DNA of 58,846 nucleotides. Origin: a virus. Position numbers and translations under genes: made by a program. The notes below the pieces were generated by a model. The model did not search any database. It had not been told where the DNA came from and saw only the letters and a list, made by a program, of their open reading frames with translations. Positions 24,749 through 32,725 of the stretch are shown here, piece after piece. Position 1 is the stretch's first letter. Every line of letters begins with the position of its first letter. The stretch lies in the IMG/VR virus record IMGVR_UViG_3300035670_000241, positions 1 to 58,846 of that record; one strand, written 5' to 3'.

Positions 24749-25494
24749 GATTGAATGTCCTGTTTAATTACCTGGCAAATATGTTCCCGACTGTTACCAG
24801 CCAGCAGCATCTGGTTGGCTGTATAACAAAGGTGATTGAATTGCGGTGAAGCTGGCTCAACCGGTGCAGAATCAAAGGCAGCTCTAACCGCCTGAACAAC
24901 TTCGGTTGGCCATTTGTGGGCGATTTCTGGTGATGCCTGAATTACCGGCTCAGCTGGTTTTTCTGGTTCTGCTGCAGGCTTTTGCGCCAAAACTTCGCGG
25001 CCCTTAGCCATTAACTCATCGCGCGGCACATGACTCACCAGAGGCGCGGTGCGACCGAACGGATGCCAGATTAAAAACATGCTGCCTTTGTTGTTTCCGG
25101 CAGCTGGTTTGCCGGTAACTGGATCTAAAAAGCTGATGCGGCCACCAACGATAAAGCGCACTTCCTGACAGGTTTTAATTGCCTCGGCATACCAGCCAAC
25201 ACTGGTATCTGACATGACCAACATCACGCAGCCGATGCCGGCTTGCGATTGTTCGGCTGCTTTGCGAACCCAGGGGCCGATATCTGAATAAGGTGGGTTG
25301 CACCAGACATATGCGCCGGCCCAGCTACGGCCATCTTGCGGCACCCAAGCGCGGCTCAGTGCGTTCTCTTGCTCATTGATGAAGATGTCAACCAGCGCAT
25401 TATCCCGGCTGGCTGCGACATCGACCATGAAATGGAATTCAGAATGCAGAGCTGCGAACAGCTCCGGCGGGGTGCGGTAGGCGTCACGGTTCAT
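24736..25494 (-). CDS. phage-type N6-adenine DNA methyltransferase (Dam family)
   Basis: 252 residues. N-terminal YRTPPELFAAL and DVAASRDNAL, then the catalytic WCNPPYSDIGPW (N66-PPY-Y69), matching the phage Dam family PF05869. The following IRFIVGGRISFLDPVTG-like and GSMFLIWHPF segments also fit. A Pro-rich linker leads to about 80 C-terminal residues that are an extra domain. GGGAGG precedes the ATG. Its stop overlaps the start of the C5 methyltransferase, so both are made together. Confidence 0.9.
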   Translation of the reverse strand: MNRDAYRTPPELFAALHSEFHFMVDVAASRDNALVDIFINEQENALSRAWVPQDGRSWAGAYVWCNPPYSDIGPWVRKAAEQSQAGIGCVMLVMSDTSVGWYAEAIKTCQEVRFIVGGRISFLDPVTGKPAAGNNKGSMFLIWHPFGRTAPLVSHVPRDELMAKGREVLAQKPAAEPEKPAEPVIQASPEIAHKWPTEVVQAVRAAFDSAPVEPASPQFNHLCYTANQMLLAGNSREHICQVIKQDIQSCAA

Positions 25495-25790
25495 GCCGCC
25501 TCCCGCCGCTCTAACCGCACAGCCAGCTGCGGATAGTGTTGAAGGATGTCGTTCATGCGCACTGCAAACTCAAAAGCGATGTCGTAGTGGCGCACATAAC
25601 GGTTTTTCTGGTTTGGGCCTACCGGCAGCAGCCATGCACCTTCAACTTCACAGAAGGGGATAATGGCCATGCCGACTTTGATCGGGCTTCTGAATCGCAG
25701 CGCCAGTTGGCGCCGCTCTTCTTTGCTCAGTTCGAACTCTCTTGGCGCCGGCTTTTTGTTCTGGTGCCAACCGGCTTTCGTGTTGCTCAT
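25491..25790 (-). CDS. hypothetical protein
   Basis: 99 residues: a basic N-terminus (NKKPAPREFELSKEERRQLALRF), then a beta-rich middle (IKVGMAIIPFCEVEGAWLLP) and a helical end. Overlaps both neighbours by 4 bases. No family recognised. Confidence 0.55.
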   Translation of the reverse strand: MSNTKAGWHQNKKPAPREFELSKEERRQLALRFRSPIKVGMAIIPFCEVEGAWLLPVGPNQKNRYVRHYDIAFEFAVRMNDILQHYPQLAVRLERREAA

Positions 25791-25969
25791 GCGGCCTCCT
25801 GAGTCGGTGCATTTACATTGGCCAGACGCTGCAGGTCAGCGACTGCGTATTTTGGTGTTTTGAACTGAGGCAGGGCTTGCACCCGGCCTTCGTTCCGCCA
25901 CCGCCACAGCGTGATGCTGGACACGCCCAACATCTCCGCTGCTTTCTTTTGGTTGACGATCAGTGCCAT
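25787..25969 (-). CDS. AlpA/excisionase-like small HTH protein
   Basis: 60 residues from ATG 25969, with GGAGAG upstream. ALIVNQKKAAEMLGVSSITLWRWRNEGR is a typical MerR/AlpA-type winged helix start, as in excisionases and small phage regulators. It may be the directionality factor for the integrase or an operon regulator; position in the early leftward operon fits either. Confidence 0.7.
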   Translation of the reverse strand: MALIVNQKKAAEMLGVSSITLWRWRNEGRVQALPQFKTPKYAVADLQRLANVNAPTQEAA

Positions 25970-25971
25970 GG

Positions 25972-27099
25972 TTAAGCTCTCCAAAACACTCGGCCGGCGT
26001 GGACAATGCCAATCAGGCCATCTTCTTTGGTGCGAATTGCATACTGCTGGCCATCAGCCTGCTGAGCTTCAATTGCGGCCTGAGCTGCCTGCTCAAAACT
26101 TGGGGCGTTCAGCTTCACTACCTTGTCGCTCATTGGTGCGTAGTACACTTTGAGGGCTTGCGATTGCGGGGCTGCAGCTTGCTGAACTGGCGCCGGTTCC
26201 TGATGCTGCGCCACCGGTGCGGCATGCTGTTGAGCTGCTTGCTCGGCTGCACGCTGTGCATTTTCTTCAGCCTGGCGCGCGCGTTCTTCAGCTTCACGAA
26301 CTCGCTGATCTGCAGCTTCCTGCGCCTGGCGGTTGCGCTCATTCTCACGAGCCATCTGCTCACGCAATTGCGCTTCAGCCTGCTCTTGGCGCTGCACTTC
26401 AGACTGCAGCATGGCTTCCAGTCGCTGGCTGTAATCGGCCTCAGGTGCGAATAGGAACACTTCAACATGCGCGCGGGTCAGTGGCGCTTTCAGGCCAGCA
26501 CGGTATGAGCGGTTTTCCAGTTCTGATAAGCGCAGCTTGATGGTGTTTTCGGCACCTTTATCATCTAGAGCGCGGGACTTGATATCGTTGACCACTTTGC
26601 CGGTCAGCTTGCCGGTTGAGGTGATGCTGCCAAGCAGTACCAGATCAGTGATATTGGATTTGCGGAACTCAGCCGACACATTCAGCGCATCCCACTCGCG
26701 GCCCAAAGCTTCGCCCAGCAGGTTGCGGATGTTGTTCAGTGTTTCTGTTTCAAACACGCTGATTTGTGAACCCAGCTTTTCGACACCGCCTTTGCACATG
26801 GCAACCAGCTCTTTCATCTGAGCTTCAAATTCTTTGATTGGCCCGCTCACTTGCTCGACAGCGGCCTTGCGGCGCTTGTCGAACTCAGTGGCGTTTTTGT
26901 TCAGCTCAATCTTCAGCTTTTTGGCATCGGCCAGCGTGTCGGCTGTGACTACAACGTCATACTTCTCCAGAGCTTTGGTCAGCGATTCCTTGAGTTCAAC
27001 AAAGTTCACGCTGATCACTGCCGGCGTAGACTGCACGCACATCAGTTCAGTGGCTGGTACTAGGCTTTCTTCAATTTGAATGGCTTCAACTGCAGACAT
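25972..27099 (-). CDS. DUF1351 recombination-associated coiled-coil protein
   Basis: 375 residues. Residues 25-200 follow the DUF1351 pattern (helical, KKLKIELNKNATEFDKRRKAAVEQV). Residues 230-300 are an Arg/Glu/Gln coiled coil, then an Ala/Gln/Pro linker and a short alpha-beta C-terminal domain. Genes of this type typically sit next to RecT or other annealing proteins, as here, and may aid them. AAGGAG precedes the ATG. No catalytic motif. Confidence 0.75.
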   Translation of the reverse strand: MSAVEAIQIEESLVPATELMCVQSTPAVISVNFVELKESLTKALEKYDVVVTADTLADAKKLKIELNKNATEFDKRRKAAVEQVSGPIKEFEAQMKELVAMCKGGVEKLGSQISVFETETLNNIRNLLGEALGREWDALNVSAEFRKSNITDLVLLGSITSTGKLTGKVVNDIKSRALDDKGAENTIKLRLSELENRSYRAGLKAPLTRAHVEVFLFAPEADYSQRLEAMLQSEVQRQEQAEAQLREQMARENERNRQAQEAADQRVREAEERARQAEENAQRAAEQAAQQHAAPVAQHQEPAPVQQAAAPQSQALKVYYAPMSDKVVKLNAPSFEQAAQAAIEAQQADGQQYAIRTKEDGLIGIVHAGRVFWRA

Positions 27100-27110
27100 C
27101 GTGAGTCTCC

Positions 27111-28121
27111 TTAGTTAGTTGCTTGTGTTGATTGCTGAGCCAGATTGGCGCGGCGGGTGTTGTATGCCTTCACCAGCTCGACGTAATCAGCGGAATTTGC
27201 CGGGAACTTGGCTTGCACCTGAGCTTTCCATTCAGCCAAATGCTTGGGTTCAGAGCAGTCCAGCAGCATGGCTTCGTACTTCTGCGCTTCTGCAGACAGT
27301 GCAGGTTCGTCGTCGATGATCAAGGCGTCATCGTCAGCAGTAACCGGTTCGGCGCTGGCTTCGATTGGTGCTGATTGATTGGCGGCTGAGCGGGCTTTGA
27401 GCGAACTGGCCAAGCCGCTGGTGCGCTGCTGTGGCTGTGCTGCAGCAGATGATTCAGGTGCCGGATTGATGTCGCGTGGTTCTGGGTCGCGCTCTTCAAG
27501 TTCGTCACGGGTGTAAACACCAAGAATTACGTCTGGCGCGAACAGCCGTGCCCAGCGTTTTTGTGCCAGATAGGCCAGCTGCTGCTTTGGATCGTCTGCC
27601 CACAACGTACTATTGCGGGTGCGAGCCTGCGCCAACAACAGGGTCAATATACGTGGCTGATCTTCACCTCTTAGCGTCGCCCAGACTTTAACGCCGCAAC
27701 CATCTTCATCGGCAAGCTTCCAGCCTGGCACACGGTATTCGCCTTTATCACCTTGCTTAACATTGAATTTCCCAACGATTCGTTCCCAAGGGCCAAACCA
27801 CTCAAAGTGGAAGCGGTCAACCACAACACCGCTACTGTTGATGACTGCAGCAACCAGCTGAGCTTCGTAGCCAAGAACATTGTTAATTAAGTGAGTTTTC
27901 TGAGCTACAGCAAACGGGAACATACCCCACTGCATAGCCTGCATGGTTACAGCCATGCAATCTGCTACATTCCCCTGTAAATGCCGAGGCACTGTTGCGG
28001 TACCACTCGCCATTACTTCGGCGAACTTGTAAACCTCTTGCATAACCTGCGGGTTCATCAACATCAGGCCCGCATTTGGGCGCTCTTGAAAGGTCATCGG
28101 TGCATTTGCTACTGCGTACAT
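27111..28121 (-). CDS. recT: RecT-family single-strand annealing protein
   Basis: 336 residues. The core (residues 15-215) has RecT hallmarks: VPRHLQGNVADCMAVTMQAMQWGM, LINNVLGYEAQLVAAVINSS, and LAYLAQKRWARLFAPDVILGVYT. The Pro/Ala/Gln-rich C-terminus with acidic patches is variable. It anneals complementary strands exposed by the adjacent exonuclease. GGAGAAG precedes the ATG. Confidence 0.92.
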   Translation of the reverse strand: MYAVANAPMTFQERPNAGLMLMNPQVMQEVYKFAEVMASGTATVPRHLQGNVADCMAVTMQAMQWGMFPFAVAQKTHLINNVLGYEAQLVAAVINSSGVVVDRFHFEWFGPWERIVGKFNVKQGDKGEYRVPGWKLADEDGCGVKVWATLRGEDQPRILTLLLAQARTRNSTLWADDPKQQLAYLAQKRWARLFAPDVILGVYTRDELEERDPEPRDINPAPESSAAAQPQQRTSGLASSLKARSAANQSAPIEASAEPVTADDDALIIDDEPALSAEAQKYEAMLLDCSEPKHLAEWKAQVQAKFPANSADYVELVKAYNTRRANLAQQSTQATN

Positions 28122-28145
28122 AGTGCTTCTCCAGTAATTAAAAAA

Positions 28146-29066
28146 TCAGGCCCAGCGTGGGCGGTTCAGTGTGCGAACGTGCAGCCAGTCATCGGCCTGG
28201 CGGCATGCTGCGTATGCTTGTAAGTCGCGGCGATACAGGTCGTGACCTTCTTGTTTCCAATCTTCCGGCAGGCGAACAACGTCGATGCCATAGCGGCCGG
28301 CGCTGATAGAGCTGCTGACAATCAGGAACAAGAAATCAGGGGTTTCACCGAAGTGGTTCCGGTAGCCATCGGTGTACATGGCGTCCTGTACGTGGTAGCG
28401 GAAATCAGCCACATGGCGGTCAAAGCGGTCTAAGCCATCAACATTTTTCACATCAACAATCACCGGGCCAAGCTCAGGAATGATTGGCATGCGGTCAGGG
28501 CGAATGCGGCACAGCTCGTTGGTTTGCGCGTCGTTCCAGTAGATGCTGGCTTCGTTGTGGCCGTCAGCCTCGAAAATCAGGCGCGCTACCGGATGAGCCA
28601 TCACGCTGTCTTTCATGATCCGCAGTTTTGCTGCATCTTCAGCAGTCAGCGGCGTCATGCCATCGGCATAGGCTTGAGCCAGAAACTCTGCTTCAGCTTC
28701 GCGGCCGGCAGTTGTGCGGCGGTTGAATTCAGGCGCAACCAAAAAGCGCTTTTCAAACTCAGTTGGTTCCAGCAGTGCGCAGTGCAGCGCGCTACCTAAA
28801 TCCAGAGCCTGCAGCGCTAGGTAATCAACCGGTGCTTTCTTGTGCCAGATGTAGGCAGATGGGTTTACCGCGATCAGGTCTAAACCTGATTTGCTCACGC
28901 CTGGGCCTGAGTGGTAGGCCTCGTTGCTCATGGCGTAGTAGATACCGGTGCCGTCAAATTCATCGCTATCAGCTGGCAACGATTGCTCCAGCACATCATC
29001 AACAAAAATCAGTTCTTCTTCGTCTACAAAGGTCACTCCGCCGAATTGATCCAGAGGTGGCGTCAT
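28146..29066 (-). CDS. RecE/exonuclease VIII-like PD-(D/E)XK nuclease
   Basis: 306 residues. Matches the exonuclease VIII C-terminal domain: YHSGPGVSKSGLDLI, LGSALHCALLEP, an acidic metal ligand in CRIRPDRM, then VIVDVKNVDG (the D-x-K half of the site) and a Tyr/Gln-rich FRYHVQDAMYTDGY. E. coli RecE often reads DLKT; here it is DVKN. Resects duplex ends 5' to 3' for RecT. Small compared with full RecE, like the isolated nuclease domain. Confidence 0.88.
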   Translation of the reverse strand: MTPPLDQFGGVTFVDEEELIFVDDVLEQSLPADSDEFDGTGIYYAMSNEAYHSGPGVSKSGLDLIAVNPSAYIWHKKAPVDYLALQALDLGSALHCALLEPTEFEKRFLVAPEFNRRTTAGREAEAEFLAQAYADGMTPLTAEDAAKLRIMKDSVMAHPVARLIFEADGHNEASIYWNDAQTNELCRIRPDRMPIIPELGPVIVDVKNVDGLDRFDRHVADFRYHVQDAMYTDGYRNHFGETPDFLFLIVSSSISAGRYGIDVVRLPEDWKQEGHDLYRRDLQAYAACRQADDWLHVRTLNRPRWA

Positions 29067-29068
29067 GG

Positions 29069-29338
29069 TTATGCGCTCCGGCTTAACAGTTGAACGGCAT
29101 GAGCTACAGAGCTGGCGCGCTTCACGTTGCGCTTTTTCCAGCTGTTTAACTCAGCAATGGTGATGTCGTGCTGGTCGCGGAATTGCAGCGCATCAGCGGT
29201 CAGCGCTGACACTTCTGCATCGCGCTCGGCGTTGCGTTGCATGCGGTTTTGATGCTGCGTGTCCTCGATGGCGTGCAGCAGCTTTTCGTAGTGGGCCAGC
29301 AGCGCCTGGCGCTCTAAGGTGAAAGTGAATTCGCTCAT
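29069..29338 (-). CDS. small coiled-coil protein
   Basis: 89 residues. Helical with coiled-coil features at about 5-55 (LERQALLAHYEKLLHAIEDTQHQ) and a basic C-terminal stretch (WKKRNVKRA). ATGA overlap with the gene before it. Not recognised; the position suggests an early accessory role. Confidence 0.6.
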   Translation of the reverse strand: MSEFTFTLERQALLAHYEKLLHAIEDTQHQNRMQRNAERDAEVSALTADALQFRDQHDITIAELNSWKKRNVKRASSVAHAVQLLSRSA

Positions 29339-29670
29339 TGGGCACCACCAACTACAGTGCTGATGCTGACTTTGTGCAGGCTTACAACGTTATCCGCGGT
29401 AACGCGGCGGATAGTCACGCTGCTCATGTTGTGGTCGACACGCAGTACCAGGCCAAAACCCAACTCACCGGCGCGGTACATGTATTCGGCCTGAAACTCA
29501 GGTGATGGCAGAGCAGTGCATAAGTGTTTCAGCAATTCAGCTGCACGCACCTGTACGCGCTCTGACTCGCTAACTCTTGCGCCGGCCACTAATGCAGCCA
29601 TCCGCAAGTTGGCCAGCAGCCGGAACTCTGGAAGGTGTTTTGCCCGGGTTGGGGTTTTGATATGCAGCAT
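29335..29670 (-). CDS. first gene of leftward early operon (unknown)
   Basis: 111 residues. A helical basic first half (RMAALVAGARVSESERVQVRAAELL) and a beta-rich second half with VTIRRVTADNVVSLHKV. It occupies the place of an N/Kil-type gene in lambda but resembles neither. Starts downstream of pL with a GAAAGGAA ribosome site. Function unknown. Confidence 0.6.
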   Translation of the reverse strand: MLHIKTPTRAKHLPEFRLLANLRMAALVAGARVSESERVQVRAAELLKHLCTALPSPEFQAEYMYRAGELGFGLVLRVDHNMSSVTIRRVTADNVVSLHKVSISTVVGGAQ

Positions 29671-29683
29671 TTCCTTTCACTCC

Positions 29684-29757
29684 AGTTCATTTGTGTTTAG
29701 AGTGAGTTTAGACAAATGAACTTTGTAGTCAATAGGAAATGTTCAAATAAATGAACT
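29684..29757 (-). promoter_or_regulatory. leftward promoter pL with repressor operators OL1 and OL2
   Basis: On the minus strand: -35 TTGACT (29732-29727), 16-base spacer, -10 TAAACT (29710-29705). Operator OL1 AGTTTA-N6-TGAACT (29705-29722) spans the spacer and -10; OL2 TGTTCA-N6-TGAACT (29740-29757) lies upstream. The same 18-bp pattern sits over pR. Additional GTTTAG direct repeats with 10-11 bp period (29695/29706 and 29764/29774) and a 10-bp dyad AGTTCATTTG (29684/29713) thicken the region. Confidence 0.75.
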
Positions 29758-29841
29758 TTTTTTGTTTAGTTGAGTTTAGTCTTTATTTGGATGTTGTGGT
29801 GGTTGCGACGAATGGTCTAAATTTCGGGACGGGCGTGCCTG

Positions 29842-30546
29842 TCACAGATCTCCCCATTCATCCTCTGCTTCCCGCTCAAGTTTGAGCATGGCTGCGCTAA
29901 CTTTTTCATTAATGCTGCGCGCCATTGCATCAAACTTTTTGAACTTATCTGAATTTTCGATCTTGGATTTATGCACTTGCTGGGTGAGGTAGGGGCCGCC
30001 AAATAAAATAATAACAAGAAGTAGATCGCTTGACGCCAACGATGGCAAGCCTGATAAAGCTCCAGTTATAAAAATCCAAGCATAGAAATGGAACAGGTAA
30101 GGGACATCAAGCATCTGCTCTTTCTGTTTCTTTAGTTTGTCCAGTTCGATTTTCTGCCAATCAACTAAAGGCTGAATTTCCCGCTTTATAAAATTTTCTC
30201 GTATGTGTTTGCGCTCTTGCCGATCGCGCTCTTCCTCGATATCTGCGGCGTGATTATGAACAGTGATGGGTTCTGAAATGCTTTCTATTGCTTTAACAGC
30301 ATCCCAGACAGAACATCTGAAGAATTCTCTATTCGGGTTCACCCTTTGCTGTCTCAGTAATTTATGAGCTGCAAATTCTACAGATTGCGGGTTGTTAACT
30401 AACGCCGAGTATTGAACTATAAAAGGAGTTGGCGTACCGGTTTGATACAACTCTGAAGAGCGAATAGCGGGGTCTTTAGTTGAATGTCCGATTTTTACCA
30501 AGCCTGGCATCGAATCATTAGTTAATACGTAAACCCAGCCATCCAT
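29842..30546 (-). CDS. GIY-YIG-like (T5orf172/MUG113) nuclease domain fused to membrane helices
   Basis: 234 residues from ATG 30546; a TTG at 30561 that overlaps the cI stop is the alternative. Residues 4-85 follow the T5orf172/MUG113 pattern of GIY-YIG nucleases: WVYVLTND, LVKIGHS, R29, a VEFAAHKLL helix and REFF (E74). Then a charged coiled coil (105-145) and two hydrophobic helices at about 150-190. It lies directly behind the repressor gene, the place of rexAB in lambda, so it should be expressed in lysogens. Inferred role: superinfection exclusion or phage defence. AT-richer than neighbours. Confidence 0.75.
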   Translation of the reverse strand: MDGWVYVLTNDSMPGLVKIGHSTKDPAIRSSELYQTGTPTPFIVQYSALVNNPQSVEFAAHKLLRQQRVNPNREFFRCSVWDAVKAIESISEPITVHNHAADIEEERDRQERKHIRENFIKREIQPLVDWQKIELDKLKKQKEQMLDVPYLFHFYAWIFITGALSGLPSLASSDLLLVIILFGGPYLTQQVHKSKIENSDKFKKFDAMARSINEKVSAAMLKLEREAEDEWGDL

Positions 30547-30557
30547 GGATTGTGATC

Positions 30558-31196
30558 TCAAAAGTCTAGTATCACCTGCTTAACGACACCTATAATCGTG
30601 CAGTTTCCATTGATAGGCATCATCGGGTAGTTGTGGTTGAATGGCTTTAAATACTTCTGGCCGCCGTCAATAACCAGCTGCTTTAGTGTGGCTTCTGCAT
30701 TGTCATCCAGGCGAGCGACGACGACTTTGCCATGCTCTGCTGTCAGGTCAGGATCAACAATAACCACTGAGCCTTCTGGGATTGATTTACCGCCAGTGTA
30801 ACTAGTCATGCTGTCGCCCATGACGCGAAGAGCGAAAGCTCGGTCGCCAACATTGGCTGTATGTGAGTAATACTGCGTTGGTTCTGCTAATTGTGATGAG
30901 TCCATCTCTAACCAGTTTCCTGCCTGGATCCATGATATGAGCGGCACACGGCCTCTGATATCTGGACCGAGTTGCAGCTCAACTGCTTTATCCGGATCGC
31001 CCTTCCCTTGCATCAACCACGTGTGATTGCAACGCAGCTGCTGCGCAAGTAATGAGGCGTTCTTCCCTGATGGCATGGCAATTCCGTTCACCCATTGCGA
31101 CACAGTACCTTTGGAGATCCCAAGGCGTGTAGCAATATCCACCGCTTTAATTCCTTGAGCGAGCATACGCTCTTTCAATCTTGTTGAGAATGACAT
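30558..31196 (-). CDS. cI: CI-type repressor, LexA-like self-cleaving (S24)
   Basis: 212 residues from ATG 31196; starts at 31229 or 31274 are possible but would run through an operator and the probable pRM -10. N-terminal HTH (residues 15-55, AVDIATRLGISKGTVSQWVNG). C-terminal S24 domain with cleavage site A92-G93, catalytic S129 (GDSMTS) and K172 (ATLKQL). RecA-stimulated self-cleavage would start induction. Maintains lysogeny by binding the AGTTYA-N6-TRAACT sites (inferred). Confidence 0.92.
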   Translation of the reverse strand: MSFSTRLKERMLAQGIKAVDIATRLGISKGTVSQWVNGIAMPSGKNASLLAQQLRCNHTWLMQGKGDPDKAVELQLGPDIRGRVPLISWIQAGNWLEMDSSQLAEPTQYYSHTANVGDRAFALRVMGDSMTSYTGGKSIPEGSVVIVDPDLTAEHGKVVVARLDDNAEATLKQLVIDGGQKYLKPFNHNYPMMPINGNCTIIGVVKQVILDF

Positions 31197-31210
31197 CCGT
31201 TCGGTCTCGG

Positions 31211-31285
31211 AGTTTAGATTTGTGTACATAATAAGCGCCAATCGGTTTTGTGTTGTTGACAGCTTGAAGTTCATAAGACTAAACT
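31211..31285 (+). promoter_or_regulatory. rightward promoter pR, operator OR and probable pRM
   Basis: pR: -35 TTGACA (31256-31261), 18-base spacer, -10 TAAACT (31280-31285). Operator AGTTCA-N6-TAAACT (31268-31285) matches OL1 at every half-site position. A weaker site AGTTTA-N6-TGTACA lies at 31211-31228. On the minus strand a TATTAT (31233-31228) may be the -10 of pRM, placing its start just upstream of the ATG at 31196. Confidence 0.75.
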
Positions 31286-31310
31286 TTCTGCACTAAAACT
31301 GGAGGAAGTT

Positions 31311-31502
31311 ATGAAAACAAGCGATGTCGTCGCCTTTTACGGCAGCAAAACTGCTGTGGCTGATGCGCTGCACGTGCATAAAAGCGCTGTGAGTAATTGG
31401 GGTGATGTAGTCCCAAGAGGTCGTGCTTTTGAACTTGAGAAGCTAACCAAGGGCAAGCTGAAGGTTGATTTATCACTTTACTCTAAACAAAGGGCTGCAT
31501 AG
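31311..31502 (+). CDS. cro: Cro-like regulator
   Basis: 63 residues, basic, with the small HTH of P22/lambda-type Cro (VVAFYGSKTAVADALHVHKSAVSNWG). First gene of the rightward operon, divergent from cI, with GGAGGAAG upstream. It should bind the same operators and lower cI and early transcription. Confidence 0.88.
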   Translation: MKTSDVVAFYGSKTAVADALHVHKSAVSNWGDVVPRGRAFELEKLTKGKLKVDLSLYSKQRAA

Positions 31503-31504
31503 TT

Positions 31505-32023
31505 ATGAGCTCTAATCTAATGCAGTTCTCAAAAGCAAACCTGCGAAATCCCGTGGGTGTTCTTACGTGTCCGGTCGCAGCAGCTGCAACGTTCACGAAC
31601 GACTACAACATTACTCAGCTTACTGAGCAGATTGGATGTCGCAGTAACAAAACACTGCTGGCCAAGCTGAACAACGATTCTGACTTCCATCATCTAACTC
31701 TGGAAGAGGCCCGCCGCATCACCGCTGTAACAGGTGATTTGCGCATATTGAAAGCGTGGGCTTGCGGTCTTGATCACCAGCTAATTCCCGCCGTTCCTGT
31801 CGCCCCTTCGGATGAAGAGTTTTCCGACCAGTTGCTTTTGATGGCTCAGCGCATCGGCACATTTTCAGCGTCAATGCTGGAAGCTAGGGCTGATGGAGTG
31901 ATCACAAAAGCCGATTTGGCTGAAATCAAACGCCACGCCGCCAAAGCTATCGAATCAATTATGCAGCTTGAGCTGGAATGCGAAGCCCAGGTCAGGGATT
32001 GGGGGACTGATACGGATGTCTGA
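31505..32023 (+). CDS. cII: CII-family transcriptional activator
   Basis: 172 residues resembling the phage regulatory CII family (PF06892): ITQLTEQIGCRSNKTLLAKLNNDSDFHHLTLEEARRITAVTGD, then a C-terminal helical domain. Immediately downstream of cro, the usual cII position. Longer than lambda CII (97 residues), closer to the P2-like Cp76 type. Probably promotes lysogeny; its target promoter is not identified here. Confidence 0.8.
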   Translation: MSSNLMQFSKANLRNPVGVLTCPVAAAATFTNDYNITQLTEQIGCRSNKTLLAKLNNDSDFHHLTLEEARRITAVTGDLRILKAWACGLDHQLIPAVPVAPSDEEFSDQLLLMAQRIGTFSASMLEARADGVITKADLAEIKRHAAKAIESIMQLELECEAQVRDWGTDTDV

Positions 32024-32216
32024 TTTCTTCGACCAAGCATCAGCACTCGAACAGCACGCGCTGGAAGTCGCGCTGACACACCGAAAGCCAACCCTGAAAG
32101 ACACTGGCCACTGCCATTGGTGCCAAGACCCGGTGCAGCCTGGTGCGCATTTTTGCGACTCGGATTGCAGGGATGACTTTGAGCAATACCGCCGCAAAAC
32201 GAACGGGGGATTCTGA
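32016..32216 (+). CDS. small Cys-rich zinc-finger protein
   Basis: 66 residues from ATG 32016, overlapping the cII end by 8 bases. A four-Cys knuckle CHWCQDPVQPGAHFCDSDC (with a nearby His) gives a DksA/TraR- or FCS-like zinc site followed by a basic tail. Common in lambdoid operons; role not established. Confidence 0.7.
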   Translation: MSDFFDQASALEQHALEVALTHRKPTLKDTGHCHWCQDPVQPGAHFCDSDCRDDFEQYRRKTNGGF

Positions 32217-32554
32217 TGAGCCGCTACGTAAGAGTTCCAGGCTACGTGCGCTTCAAGCCAAAGGGGCGACTGCTGATTATCACCGCAGCGAAATTGCCAG
32301 TCAGGTTTCATTATCCAGATCGGAAAACCTATATCCCGCGGGCATATAAAACGACGCACGCTGACATGCGAGCAGGACTGTTTTCATCGACAACTTGGAG
32401 CTTTCACTGGTTCAACAGAGTTTTCTCAGTTGAGTTGCAAACAACAGCTTCATTCTGGGACGGCTCACAGCTTTCCCATCCGTTTAATGGGAAGGAAGCC
32501 TTGTTCGTTTGGTTCGGGCGGTTCCAAGCCATTATCAAGACACGCTTGGAGTAG
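32216..32554 (+). CDS. hypothetical protein
   Basis: 112 residues, translationally coupled to the finger gene by TGATG. The first half is basic and beta-rich (VRVPGYVRFKPKGRLLIITAAKL); the second half is Trp/Phe-rich. The last 90 bases overlap the convergent finger gene on the other strand, so one of the two C-termini may be the product of insertion. No family recognised. Confidence 0.5.
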   Translation: MSRYVRVPGYVRFKPKGRLLIITAAKLPVRFHYPDRKTYIPRAYKTTHADMRAGLFSSTTWSFHWFNRVFSVELQTTASFWDGSQLSHPFNGKEALFVWFGRFQAIIKTRLE

Positions 32555-32716
32555 CCAATGATGATCACACTTTCTGAACCCATCATGGTTTCCCTCGATA
32601 CAGGTATTGCAAAGCATCACGCCATAAATGGTGGATTTTTGCAGTTCATATCTGTGCGGGCCGAACTGAAACATTTGTTTGCAGCATGCGCACTTTTCCT
32701 TGATGACTTCGCTCAA
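32465..32716 (-). CDS. Cys-rich protein encoded against the rightward operon
   Basis: 83 residues read from TTG 32716 (GAGGGA five bases upstream). CACCKQMFQFGPHRYELQ, CNTCIEGNHDG and GFLPIKR look like a conserved zinc-binding phage protein family: two Cys pairs, an FGPH motif and a C-terminal LP.KR. It is opposite to pR transcription between cII and the initiator gene. Function not known. Confidence 0.6.
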   Translation of the reverse strand: MSEVIKEKCACCKQMFQFGPHRYELQKSTIYGVMLCNTCIEGNHDGFRKCDHHWLLQACLDNGLEPPEPNEQGFLPIKRMGKL

Positions 32717-32725
32717 TTGAATCCC

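Noticed and set aside
31197-31274. N-terminal extension of the CI repressor
   Set aside because: It would run through the operator-like AGTTTA-N6-TGTACA site and the likely pRM -10, and it lacks a ribosome site. The HTH is complete without it.
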